From: Verrucomicrobiia bacterium
Lineage (GTDB): Bacteria; Verrucomicrobiota; Verrucomicrobiia; Verrucomicrobiales; DEV007
DNA length: 64,000 bases
Reading direction: 5' to 3'
Assembly: GCA_030425385.1 (NCBI GenBank)
Contig: JAUIAH010000022.1
Span: 1 to 64,000, forward strand
Below, in pieces: positions 57,172-64,000 of the stretch. How positions within the stretch are numbered: the first letter of the stretch is position 1; each line of letters opens with the position of its first letter. A program made the translations under genes and the position numbers. The notes under the pieces were generated by a model. That model was not told the DNA's origin. It saw nothing but the letters and a program-made list of their open reading frames with translations, and ran no database searches.

Positions 57172-58085
57172 GAAGGATGTGGTGAAGGAGTCGATGAACC
57201 CTTGAGCAATCGCGTCAGTCGACGATTCAGTGCCCGAGCGGTGGAGGTGGCCATGCCCTGGGTGAGTCTGTTAGGCGATGCGACGCTGGCTCGATCCAAA
57301 AGCGTCCGGGAAAAGGCGAGCGAATCTTCGCGGTTTCGACCCACCGCAGCGTCATCGGCTCGCCATTCTTGGAGTTCTGCATGGCGTCTTGCCAATAAGT
57401 GGACAAATGGATTCCACCAATAGAGGACTCGTAAAGTGCTCCAAAGGATCCGATACCATGCGTCCGCGTTCTGCAAATGGGATGCTTCGTGCCGGATCAT
57501 CCGCTCCAAGTCGCTATCGCGCTCGGTATAAGAGGAAGGAGGAAGCACGAGGCAGGGCGTCCACCATCGAAAGGAGTAGGGTGCTTTTGTGCCTGGATCT
57601 TCACACCATCGCCAATTCCTACTGTTCCATTGAGGAGCAACGCCGCGAGCCATTCTGTCTGCTGGCGAAAGTTCTGACAGGCACTTTAAATGGTTGAGAG
57701 TGAGGATGATAGAGAAGCTCAGCCAAAGCAAGCCCAGGGCACTGCCGGCAATCCAAACGAGAAGCGTGGTCTGCATCCAATTGACGGTGAAGGGTAGAGG
57801 TGCTGCTCCTATGGTAGCTCCTAGCATAGGGCTTGAAGTCTCCGGGGCGATAGCTGCAGGTTGGGGGAGCGTGAAGGTGATGCTTGATGACCCCAAGTCC
57901 CGGGGACAGATGATGATCAATACGGCCGGGGCGATAAAGAGCAGTGTGAGCAAAGCTCGCGACCAGCGTAGCGATTTGCAAGTCGTGATGGGTGCCCACA
58001 GGAGCCCAAGGCCGATCAGAGTGACCAGCACATGACACGAGGCCAGAGGAAGAATGTAGGGGTGGAAGATTGAAGTCTCGATCAT
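57147..58085 (-). CDS. M56-family (BlaR1-like) membrane metallopeptidase
   Basis: About 312 residues from the ATG at 58085. There are four membrane helices (about 10-30, 35-58, 100-125 and one later), and a zinc motif H-E-A-S-H in M-I-R-H-E-A-S-H-L-Q-N-A-D-A-W, with a further W-W-N-P-F-V-H typical of M56. BlaR1/MecR1-type proteases sense an external ligand and cut a cytosolic repressor. No BlaI/MecI-like repressor gene is adjacent and no penicillin-binding sensor domain is present, so its target is unknown. It overlaps the lipoprotein gene. Confidence 0.8.
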   Translation of the reverse strand: MIETSIFHPYILPLASCHVLVTLIGLGLLWAPITTCKSLRWSRALLTLLFIAPAVLIIICPRDLGSSSITFTLPQPAAIAPETSSPMLGATIGAAPLPFTVNWMQTTLLVWIAGSALGLLWLSFSIILTLNHLKCLSELSPADRMARGVAPQWNSRNWRWCEDPGTKAPYSFRWWTPCLVLPPSSYTERDSDLERMIRHEASHLQNADAWYRILWSTLRVLYWWNPFVHLLARRHAELQEWRADDAAVGRNREDSLAFSRTLLDRASVASPNRLTQGMATSTARALNRRLTRLLKGSSTPSPHPSWSAVPRS

Positions 58086-58159
58086 GATGCACTGATTGCC
58101 GTGGGCGGTTGTGGCGATTAAGAATTGTTGTGGCGACAACTGTCAGCGACGTATTTAAT

Positions 58160-58243
58160 GGTCAGACCCTTAAATGATTGACGGGGTGTGGACACCGTTG
58201 ATATGCATAATAAAGGTCTGACCACAAATTAATTGACGGAGTG
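58160..58243. repeat. two direct repeats upstream of the REP-associated transposase
   Basis: The unit GGTC(A/T)GACC, six bases, then T(G/A)ATTGACGG(G/A)GTG occurs at 58160-58188 and again at 58215-58243, exactly 55 bases apart. The first half is a palindrome, so each unit could fold. Placed just before a tyrosine transposase of the REP-associated type, these are good candidates for its recognition sequences. Confidence 0.55.
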
Positions 58244-58266
58244 GTGGTGTTGGGTAGGGATGGGTG

Positions 58267-59295
58267 ATGAGAGCGATTCGAATCAAAGGGGAGCCTGGAG
58301 CGGCTTCGAACTGTTACCACGTGATGTCTCGGATCACTGAGGGGCGCTTTGTGCTGGAGGGGCCGGTGAAGGAGAAGTTTCGGGAACTCTTGGAGATTCA
58401 GTGCGGGTTTGCTGGAGTGGAGTTGATCACGTTCTGCTTGATGTCGAATCACATCCATTTGCTGATCGAGGTGCCGAATGCGGAGGAACATCGCGCGGCG
58501 ATTGATGATGCAGAATTGCTGCGGCGGTTGGCGTTGGTGACCACTTCCGAGGAGCAGTTGATTGAAGTGCGGCAGATGTTAGCGCGGATGAAGGAGCAGT
58601 GCCCTGAGAAGGGGTATCCCGAGTATCGGCAACGCTTTCTGAATCGGATGGCGGATGTGTCGATGTTCATGAAGGAGCTGAAGCAGCGCTTCACCCAGTG
58701 GTATAACAAACAGGTTCAGCGTAAGGGGCCCCTTTGGGAGGATCGGTTTAAAAGTGTGTTGTTAGAGAATGACGAGACGGTGTTGCTGACGATGGCGGCT
58801 TACATTGATCTGAATCCGGTGCGGGCTGGGATCGTGGAGGATCCGAAGGATTATCGGTGGAGTGGGTATGGGGAGGCGGTGGCGGGGAATAGGGCGCGGC
58901 GTCGAGGGTTGATGCGGGTGTTAGGGGTGGAGCATGGGAGTCCGCAGCAATGGCGAACGTGTCAGGCGCAGTATCGGCTTTATTTGTATGGGTTTGGGGA
59001 AGCGGAGGCTGGCGAGGCTGCTGGCCAAGGGCGCGCAGGGATTCGGGAGGAATCGGTGGAGAAGGTGGCGCGACAGGGAGGGCAGTTGAGTCTGGCGCAG
59101 GTGGTGCGGGTGCGTGTCCGTTATTTCAGTGAGGGCTTGGCATTGGGGAGTGAGGCCTTCATTGAGGAGGTGTTTGCGCGGCATCGGGAGGGGATGCGGG
59201 TGAAGCGTGAACAGGGCGCGCGCCCGTTGAAATCGCTTGGGATGGAGCGTTGGCGCGGGTTGGTGGATCTGCGAGAGGGGCGACCGGCTTCATAG
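58267..59295 (+). CDS. REP-associated tyrosine transposase (IS200/Y1 family)
   Basis: About 342 residues from the ATG at 58267 (GTG at 58264 possible). The Y1 HUH domain shows H-V-M-S-R-I near the start, the metal motif S-N-H-I-H-L-L-I, and the catalytic tyrosine region F-T-Q-W-Y-N-K-Q (Y near residue 144). W-E-D-R-F-K-S-V-L and D-L-N-P-V-R-A are typical of the REP-associated branch. It has a long C-terminal extension of about 100 residues, Arg/Gly-rich. Such proteins are usually single-copy domesticated enzymes acting on REP-like repeats. The repeats just upstream support this. Confidence 0.82.
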   Translation: MRAIRIKGEPGAASNCYHVMSRITEGRFVLEGPVKEKFRELLEIQCGFAGVELITFCLMSNHIHLLIEVPNAEEHRAAIDDAELLRRLALVTTSEEQLIEVRQMLARMKEQCPEKGYPEYRQRFLNRMADVSMFMKELKQRFTQWYNKQVQRKGPLWEDRFKSVLLENDETVLLTMAAYIDLNPVRAGIVEDPKDYRWSGYGEAVAGNRARRRGLMRVLGVEHGSPQQWRTCQAQYRLYLYGFGEAEAGEAAGQGRAGIREESVEKVARQGGQLSLAQVVRVRVRYFSEGLALGSEAFIEEVFARHREGMRVKREQGARPLKSLGMERWRGLVDLREGRPAS

Positions 59296-59334
59296 GGCGC
59301 GAATTCGCGAATGAGCCAGAGTAGGAGAATACGC

Positions 59335-59718
59335 ATGTCGACTGCTCCGAAGGTAGTGGCTTTCCTTCTAAGTGGTGCTGTCCTTTACTGGATGTTCTGG
59401 CAGGGAGGGGTGATGATTCTCAGGGAATGGTATGTGTACCCGAGTCTTGTGGCCTTTCTTATTATTGGGTATACACTTGTGAGAGAGGCTTCGGTGTCCG
59501 TTGGGCGAAGGCTTTGGTGGATCATCATGTGGTGGAGTGGTCTGTGGGCTATCCTCTTTGTGCTCGCGTTCATCGCCCCGCCGTTGTCGACGATGTTGGT
59601 TGCTTCCGTGGTGAGCTGGCTTTTCGAGACGTTCCCGGTCAATCCGTTTCTTGCTGGATTGATTCACGTTGTGATGTGGGCGTGTGCGCGGGAAGCCTAT
59701 AGAGCGTATCGATACTAA
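59335..59718 (+). CDS. small membrane protein of unknown function
   Basis: A 127-residue protein from the ATG at 59335, which has a good Shine-Dalgarno sequence (AGGAG, seven bases upstream); the ATG at 59311 is an alternative. About four membrane helices are predicted (around 7-24, 33-48, 60-80 and 90-115). No motif or family recognised. It follows the REP-associated transposase gene and converges with the next gene. Confidence 0.5.
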   Translation: MSTAPKVVAFLLSGAVLYWMFWQGGVMILREWYVYPSLVAFLIIGYTLVREASVSVGRRLWWIIMWWSGLWAILFVLAFIAPPLSTMLVASVVSWLFETFPVNPFLAGLIHVVMWACAREAYRAYRY

Positions 59719-59751
59719 TGTTAGAGGGACGCGATTGGTCTGCCTTCCGAC

Positions 59752-60393
59752 TCAGGGACCGTGAGTTTCCACGAGAATGTGATCGTCCTCAACAGACACC
59801 TTGCGGATACGTTCGAAGATGGGGCTGAGTTGTTTGTCATCCCGATAGGCTGCGATGAAGTTCACGTTATCGGAGAAGTAATCGAAGAAGCCTTCTGGAA
59901 TGGTTGTTCCGGTATCGGGGGTCAACGAGACAACTTTGAGCATGATTTGACCAGACTCGACAGAGGGCTGGATGGCGATGGACCCATTGAGGTAGCGCAG
60001 TTTCCCTCCTTGAAACAGCGTTTGCATGGGGAGCGCGACTCGGCCGTTCACCGTTCCTTCGCCAATTTCGTCAAAGACGATCATCTTCCTCAGATCGATG
60101 AGGAGGTCTTCGTGGTGAATGAGGTCGTTGAGGTCTTGAAGGGACAGCTTGAGCGTGGGTGACTCTCCAGTCTTCGCCGAGTTCCCGAATGAGCGCACGC
60201 GGTGGCGGAGAGCGACGACCTCGTCAGGAGTTCCCGCGGTGTAGGGTAGCGTGAGAGGGGCCGGTTGCGTGAAGGTGTCGATGGCTTTGTTCTGCTGATA
60301 GCCTGTGTAGGCTGCCCAGGTGGCGACAAGGGCGAAGACGATGAGGGCGACGATGCCAATCATACAGCCGGGTGTGGAGGAGCGTTCTGCCAT
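59752..60393 (-). CDS. membrane-anchored protein of unknown function
   Basis: About 213 residues from the ATG at 60393. One N-terminal membrane helix lies at about 12-34, and the rest is probably extracytoplasmic. The visible pattern is a small beta-rich domain with L-S-L-Q-D-L-N-D-L-I-H and P-M-Q-T-L-F-Q-G-G-K-L-R-Y-L-N-G-S. A longer frame to 60510 exists but adds no signal. Divergent from the HMA selenoprotein. Function unknown. Confidence 0.5.
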   Translation of the reverse strand: MAERSSTPGCMIGIVALIVFALVATWAAYTGYQQNKAIDTFTQPAPLTLPYTAGTPDEVVALRHRVRSFGNSAKTGESPTLKLSLQDLNDLIHHEDLLIDLRKMIVFDEIGEGTVNGRVALPMQTLFQGGKLRYLNGSIAIQPSVESGQIMLKVVSLTPDTGTTIPEGFFDYFSDNVNFIAAYRDDKQLSPIFERIRKVSVEDDHILVETHGP

Positions 60394-60563
60394 GGGTGGC
60401 AGAGCATAGCCCCCTCCTTTCGCGGGGCAAGGAGGGCGAATGCTCGGATTTCTCGCGAGAAACGCCCCCCCAATGGATAAAGTTTCTCTCCTGAGTGGGT
60501 TGCCTCTCATCCACTCCTGCCGTATTCTCGCTCGAGATCGGGTCGCATCCCATATCTAAATCG

Positions 60564-60905
60564 ATGAAGAAACTTCTGACTATCCTGGCCCTCGCCGTCG
60601 GACTTGTGTCCGCCGCGGCGGAGGACAAAACTGCTGGGACCACTTACGTGGTCGGAATGACTGGTGTCACTTGAGCTGGCTGTAAGAAGGACGTCCGTGC
60701 GGCGTTCAAGAAGCTTGAGGGAGTCACTGAAGTGAAGATTGAGGCAGGCGAAAAGCCCGGCACCCAGAAAGTGCTGGTCATGTCTTCCTCCGAAAAGCTC
60801 ACGAAGAAGCAGGCCGTCACGTCTCTCGGAGACAAGGCTAAGCGCTACGTGGTCAAAACATTTGCTAAGAAAGGGGAGAAAGAGAAAGCAGAGAAAGCTT
60901 CCTAA
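60564..60905 (+). CDS. selenoprotein: exported HMA (MerP-like) protein with Sec in U-x-x-C
   Basis: Only with the in-frame TGA at 60672-60674 read as Sec does this become a whole gene of 113 residues. It has a signal peptide (about residues 1-19, cleaved near SAA-A-E). A heavy-metal-associated fold follows: V-V-G-M-T-G-V-T-U37-A-G-C40-K-K-D-V-R-A-A-F-K-K-L-E-G-V. Normal HMA domains have C-x-x-C here, so Sec takes the first metal-binding position. The tail is Lys/Glu-rich. It probably handles a soft metal or a redox partner outside the cytoplasm. A hairpin with a bulged U lies 23 bases past the TGA. A terminator follows. Confidence 0.85.
60672..60707 (+). promoter_or_regulatory. candidate bacterial SECIS element (HMA gene)
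   Basis: The TGA at 60672-60674 is followed by GGACG (60689-60693), a bulged T (60694), CC, loop GTGC (60697-60700), GG and CGTTC (60703-60707), with one G-T wobble. The loop starts with GU, and a U is bulged from the upper stem. Both are key features of the Escherichia coli fdhF SECIS, and the loop lies 23 bases after the TGA. Found by eye; not scored. Confidence 0.65.
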
Positions 60906-60960
60906 GCGAATCTTTCTCTGAATCGATCCTTTCGGAACCAGACCAGATCTCTCATTGCAG

Positions 60961-60987
60961 GCCCTCGTCCCACCGGACGGGGGCTTT
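60961..60987 (+). terminator. Rho-independent-like terminator after the HMA selenoprotein gene
   Basis: GCCCTCGTCC pairs with GGACGGGGGC (one T-G wobble) across a four-base loop, CACC, and is followed by TTT and a T-containing stretch. It lies 56 bases after the stop codon at 60903-60905, in the right place to end the transcript. Confidence 0.65.
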
Positions 60988-61048
60988 GCATTTCCAGGGA
61001 CAGGCTGAAGCTTCTTGCAATCCGCGACCCTCGGTCTATGGGATCGGC

Positions 61049-61186
61049 ATGAAAGGTCCCTTATTTCTTCTTGCTGCTTTCGCCATCCTCTTCGGTGCCG
61101 CATGTGAACGGCAGAATTGGGAGGAAGCGCGTGAGTTGCACATGAAGCACGAGCACCACGACAAGGCGGACGGCGAGAAGCACTGA
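61049..61186 (+). CDS. small lipoprotein
   Basis: A 45-residue protein with a hydrophobic leader and lipobox G-A-A-C (residue about 19), then a short His/Glu/Lys-rich tail (E-L-H-M-K-H-E-H-H-D-K). The His-rich end could bind a metal, which would be consistent with the HMA selenoprotein 140 bases upstream, but a terminator lies between them. Tiny lipoproteins of this type are easily missed. Confidence 0.45.
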   Translation: MKGPLFLLAAFAILFGAACERQNWEEARELHMKHEHHDKADGEKH

Positions 61187-61214
61187 GGAGGCCGAGGGTC
61201 TCCTTTCCTCCCTC

Positions 61215-62477
61215 CTAGTAGAGGAGGAGGCGTGTCACGTGGGCGCCTGCTAGGAGCAGCACGCCCCAGCTTCCCCAGCCCAGCGCGGTGATCAGCTGAG
61301 AGGGGGTGTGTTCCCACACGCGTTCCGAGCGGGGAACGAAGACGATGCCTAACAAACCGCCCACTAAGAAGCCGCCGGCATGAGCTGCGTTGTCGATGAA
61401 CTGTGCTCCAAGCGCGCCAAAGATGGCCATGACGAGAATGGCTTGAAGCAAATTGATCTTGTAGGGACGTGGGATCCCGGCGCGATGCAGCACGAGGATC
61501 ACGGTCAGCAGGCCCAACACCCCCATGACTCCTCCAGAGGCACCTACGGAAGGGCGCCCTCCTGACAACCAGAGACTGGCGAGCGATCCTCCCACGATGC
61601 TACTGAGAAGAGTCAGCCCGAGGAATGCGGTGCCGACCATGGCTGTCGTGACGCGCCCCAGGAAGTAGAGCGCCGAGCCGTTGAAGAGAATGTGTAAGAG
61701 CGACCCATGCATCACGCCAGCGGTGACGAGTCGCCACCATTCGCCCTGTTGAAGGACGCGGCTGGGCACGAGCGCAGCCTCAAAGACCGAACGGCGGACG
61801 CCGCCACCTCCTGCCAACACATTTGTCAGGATTTGACCCAAAGATCCCTTGGGCACGCCACCAAACACTTGGAGCAAATATAGCAGGCCTAGCAATGCAA
61901 GCGCGCCTTTCAAGACGAGGCATGGGAAAGATCGCAACCAATGATCGAAGAAGACCAACTCCGCTTGACGCCGCTTGTTCCGATCCGGCGACCTGTCCCT
62001 CACATCTTCCCACCAGCGGATCACATGACCACATAGTGGCATGACTCCAAACATCATGAGAATCACGAGGAGAAGCATGCGCGATTCCATTCCAGCAATG
62101 GGCCATTGCTTGGGCGGGGCGAAATACAGCCATCCGAGGATCACACATATGGCCAATGCCCCCAGGCCTTCAGTGAGTTTGTGAGTCGATTCCCCTTCCC
62201 GAGGCTCTAGCAAGAGAATGGCGGGAAACCAGCGATCATAGTGAGGCACAGCTGCCTGACGCTCCAATAGCGATTTCCCCTGCAAACCCTCCTCAAAGGC
62301 CTCTGGTGTGGGATACGTGACCATGGAGTCTTTGCCCTCGCGGACGGCGAATGCCGTGTCCTCCGGTTTCAGGGGAAAGCGCGAGCGCGAGCGCCATGGT
62401 TTAGATTCGTCCAGGTAGGGGACAAACCATGGTTTCCGGGGATCAACCGGGGGAGAAGATTCATGTGGTGATGCCAT
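61215..62477 (-). CDS. rhomboid-family intramembrane serine protease
   Basis: About 420 residues from the ATG at 62477. A long N-terminal cytosolic part (to about 105) and two helices precede the rhomboid core. The core has H-G-S-L-L-H-I-L-F-N-G-S, catalytic S314 in G-A-S-G-G-V-M-G, and H366 in N-A-A-H-A-G-G-F-L-V-G-G-L. These give the Ser-His dyad that cleaves membrane helices. The extra N-terminal domain is not a known family. Divergent from the lipoprotein gene at 62571. Confidence 0.88.
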   Translation of the reverse strand: MASPHESSPPVDPRKPWFVPYLDESKPWRSRSRFPLKPEDTAFAVREGKDSMVTYPTPEAFEEGLQGKSLLERQAAVPHYDRWFPAILLLEPREGESTHKLTEGLGALAICVILGWLYFAPPKQWPIAGMESRMLLLVILMMFGVMPLCGHVIRWWEDVRDRSPDRNKRRQAELVFFDHWLRSFPCLVLKGALALLGLLYLLQVFGGVPKGSLGQILTNVLAGGGGVRRSVFEAALVPSRVLQQGEWWRLVTAGVMHGSLLHILFNGSALYFLGRVTTAMVGTAFLGLTLLSSIVGGSLASLWLSGGRPSVGASGGVMGVLGLLTVILVLHRAGIPRPYKINLLQAILVMAIFGALGAQFIDNAAHAGGFLVGGLLGIVFVPRSERVWEHTPSQLITALGWGSWGVLLLAGAHVTRLLLY

Positions 62478-62570
62478 CGCGGGCGAGCAGACTAGCGCCC
62501 GCAGCGAATGCGGCAAACGGTTTGCTCAATTGGGATTGTCTTTGCGAGGCGAATCCGTTCTCCTGCAAGC

Positions 62571-63479
62571 GTGAAAGCCACCTATTTCATTCTCCTCAGC
62601 CTTGCCCTTGTCCTGCCCGCCTGTGATCTCGACATCGATCCCGATCCGCCCAAGGCCGATCTGAGCGAAGTGCCAGAGCCCTCGCGCCGCCGGGGCAATG
62701 AACCGCTGCTATTGTCCCGAAAGGCTCCTTTAGAACGCGGCACACGGATGGAAGACTCTCGCAAACTCACGATGAAACACATGGGTTTCACCGTTGAAGT
62801 GGGTGAGGAGATCGCACTCACGGGGGCAGCCGATCTCAGTTTTACCGAGGAACGTTCCGTCACCGTGCAGTCATCGTCCATTTGGACCATTGATACTGGA
62901 GACATCGGCCTTGAGATGAAATTGTCCCCTCGTGGTCAGGAAGCTCAAGTGATGACTCTGCCGCATCCTTTGGCCAATCAGGTTCTGAATTGTGATGGGC
63001 CGCGCGTGTCCATGGAGGCCATGCCGAATGATGATCAACGTGAGGAGATGAAGTCCTATCAAGTTGAGTGGTTTGGTGGGAATGAACTCTTCTCCAAGGA
63101 TGAAGTGAAGACCCGCGGTGAATGGGTGGTGAAACCCGAGGATATTCTCGGAGCGATCTTCGGAGAGGTGTTCGAGAACGGCTCAGGAAGCGCGCACTTG
63201 TTCGTCGAGAAGACGTTGAACTATGACGATCGTCGGACGGCAGAAGTCGTCGTCTCACTGGAGCGCTGTCGCGGCACAACCATCGATCAAGATGGCAAGC
63301 CCATGGAGATCGAACTTCACGGATACGGCAAGCTCTTCCGCTGTCTGGAGCCACAGCATACGACGCAGGTCGATATCAAGGGTGATGCCAAGATCACGAT
63401 CACCGAGCCTGATTCTGTCATGAAATTCACGGGGCCATTTGAATTGCTCGCCAAGAGTGATCTGACGACATCACTCTAA
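62571..63479 (+). CDS. lipoprotein of unknown function
   Basis: A 302-residue protein starting at GTG (62571). A lipobox near L-P-A-C (about residue 17) is followed by an Asp/Pro-rich stretch, then a beta-rich, acidic domain with repeated short strands. It lacks any enzyme motif I can name. Similar single-copy lipoproteins of unknown role are common in verrucomicrobia. It lies between the divergent rhomboid gene and a convergent partial gene. Confidence 0.55.
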   Translation: MKATYFILLSLALVLPACDLDIDPDPPKADLSEVPEPSRRRGNEPLLLSRKAPLERGTRMEDSRKLTMKHMGFTVEVGEEIALTGAADLSFTEERSVTVQSSSIWTIDTGDIGLEMKLSPRGQEAQVMTLPHPLANQVLNCDGPRVSMEAMPNDDQREEMKSYQVEWFGGNELFSKDEVKTRGEWVVKPEDILGAIFGEVFENGSGSAHLFVEKTLNYDDRRTAEVVVSLERCRGTTIDQDGKPMEIELHGYGKLFRCLEPQHTTQVDIKGDAKITITEPDSVMKFTGPFELLAKSDLTTSL

Positions 63480-63504
63480 CAGAGCGTTGCGGGCGGAGCT
63501 TTTA

Positions 63505-64000
63505 TCAAGGCACCTGATGGGCCGTGCCTAGCAATTCGTTGAGGGCGCGATTGGCCACGCGCGTGATGTACTTGTTAGGCTGGTTCTGCAAGCACGCTTG
63601 AAGTTGCGGGATCCATGGAGAGGCGAGGAGATCGATTTCATCAACGACGATAGCCGCTTGCAAGCGGGCCCACGGGGCCTCCCCGTCCAATGCCTGTGCT
63701 AGAATGGGGAGAGCCGTCCGACTGTGGCCAGCGTGACAAAGGGCCCGGGAGGCGGCGATGCGCGCCGCTGGTGATGAATCCGTGCCTTGGCGAGTCAACG
63801 CTGCCACCATGGTAGGGGAAAGAGCGTGGCCATCGGCAGCGGCGTTTCCCAGCCCGGTGGCTCCCCAATAGCGCACGGCGGCATCAGCGTCCGCGAGAAA
63901 CCCTTGCAACGCCTCCAGGTGGGCTGCAGGCGAGGCTGCTTGATTGGCCACTTCTCGTAGGCGGCGCATGAACTGCAGCCCGTCCGGTCCTTGCAGAATG
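63505..64000 (-). CDS. probable sulfatase C-terminal region with HEAT repeats, partial
   Basis: An open frame running from the right edge (minus strand, no start in the window; an internal ATG lies at 63969). It consists of HEAT-like units: A-V-R-Y-W-G-A-T-G-L-G-N-A-A, A-R-I-A-A-S-R-A-L-C-H-A-G and P-W-A-R-L-Q-A-A. The phrase P-D-G-L-Q-F-M-R-R-L-R-E just before is like the end of verrucomicrobial and planctomycete arylsulfatases, which often carry HEAT repeats. The catalytic C/S-x-P-x-R is outside the window, so the sulfatase call is inferred. Confidence 0.6.
   Translation of the reverse strand, partial: ILQGPDGLQFMRRLREVANQAASPAAHLEALQGFLADADAAVRYWGATGLGNAAADGHALSPTMVAALTRQGTDSSPAARIAASRALCHAGHSRTALPILAQALDGEAPWARLQAAIVVDEIDLLASPWIPQLQACLQNQPNKYITRVANRALNELLGTAHQVP

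Noticed and set aside
59210-59235. GC-rich palindrome inside the transposase gene as a REP element
   Set aside because: It lies within conserved coding sequence and only loosely resembles the palindrome at 2995-3006; two GC palindromes are not evidence of a repeat family.

Overview
The window looks like a chromosomal segment of a member of the Verrucomicrobiota or a close PVC relative. This is inferred from gene content: paralogous secreted proteins, DUF2760 and DUF502 proteins, an ECF sigma factor overlapping a Ser/Thr kinase, CRTAC1/UnbV-type FG-GAP proteins, sialidase, GH32 and sulfatase genes, and an ACP-like protein with an unusual C-terminal extension. Most of the window is moderately GC-rich. 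Many start codons have no obvious Shine-Dalgarno sequence. No tRNA, rRNA or CRISPR was recognised, and no gene-free stretch exceeds 300 bases.

The main result is that three genes are interrupted by an in-frame TGA that is best read as selenocysteine (Sec). In each, the homology continues across the TGA in the same frame, and a hairpin resembling a bacterial SECIS follows, with its apical loop about 18 to 25 bases after the TGA. They are: (1) a membrane-anchored peroxiredoxin-like protein with a U-x-x-C site (21773-22573, minus); (2) a 1137-residue lipoprotein with FG-GAP repeats, an ASPIC/UnbV domain, a TlpA-like thioredoxin domain and TPRs, with Sec in the conserved linker before UnbV (40417-43830, plus); and (3) a small exported heavy-metal-associated (HMA/MerP-like) protein with Sec replacing the first Cys of the metal-binding C-x-x-C (60564-60905, plus). 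A conventional gene caller splits or loses all three. Many other genes here end normally in TGA, so this is not a reassigned code. No selA, selB, selC or selD is in the window.

Layout. 1-127 is the tail of an IS3-family element. 128-2525 is an AT-richer stretch with two unfamiliar secreted proteins. From 2526 the composition becomes typical: membrane protein, penicillin-binding protein 1C, beta-propeller amidohydrolase, DUF2760, CBM9-like and RDD proteins. 10.9-17.4 kb holds qmcA/nfeD, DUF502, a GH32 enzyme, a Ser/Thr kinase and its sigma factor. 17.5-21.7 kb is a GntR-ABC transporter operon. 21.8-24.3 kb is thyA-folA-selenoredoxin plus a pseudopilin-like gene. 24.4-27.0 kb is glycosyltransferase-MBL-sufU. 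27.0-31.3 kb is a ribose-type ABC transporter followed by an ECF sigma factor.

31.4-40.3 kb has trxB, a GGQ release-factor-like protein, two repeat proteins, a sialidase, a Fur-family regulator, an apparently exported KatG and the ACP-like gene. 40.4-43.8 kb is the large selenoprotein. 43.8-48.3 kb is a thrombospondin-type-3 repeat protein. 48.3-51.6 kb holds an M23 peptidase, obgE and an AhbA/B-like protein. 51.7-55.5 kb is a sigma/anti-sigma/beta-barrel cluster. 55.6-64 kb holds a phosphoesterase, an M56 peptidase, a REP-associated transposase, the HMA selenoprotein, a rhomboid protease, lipoproteins and the end of a probable sulfatase.
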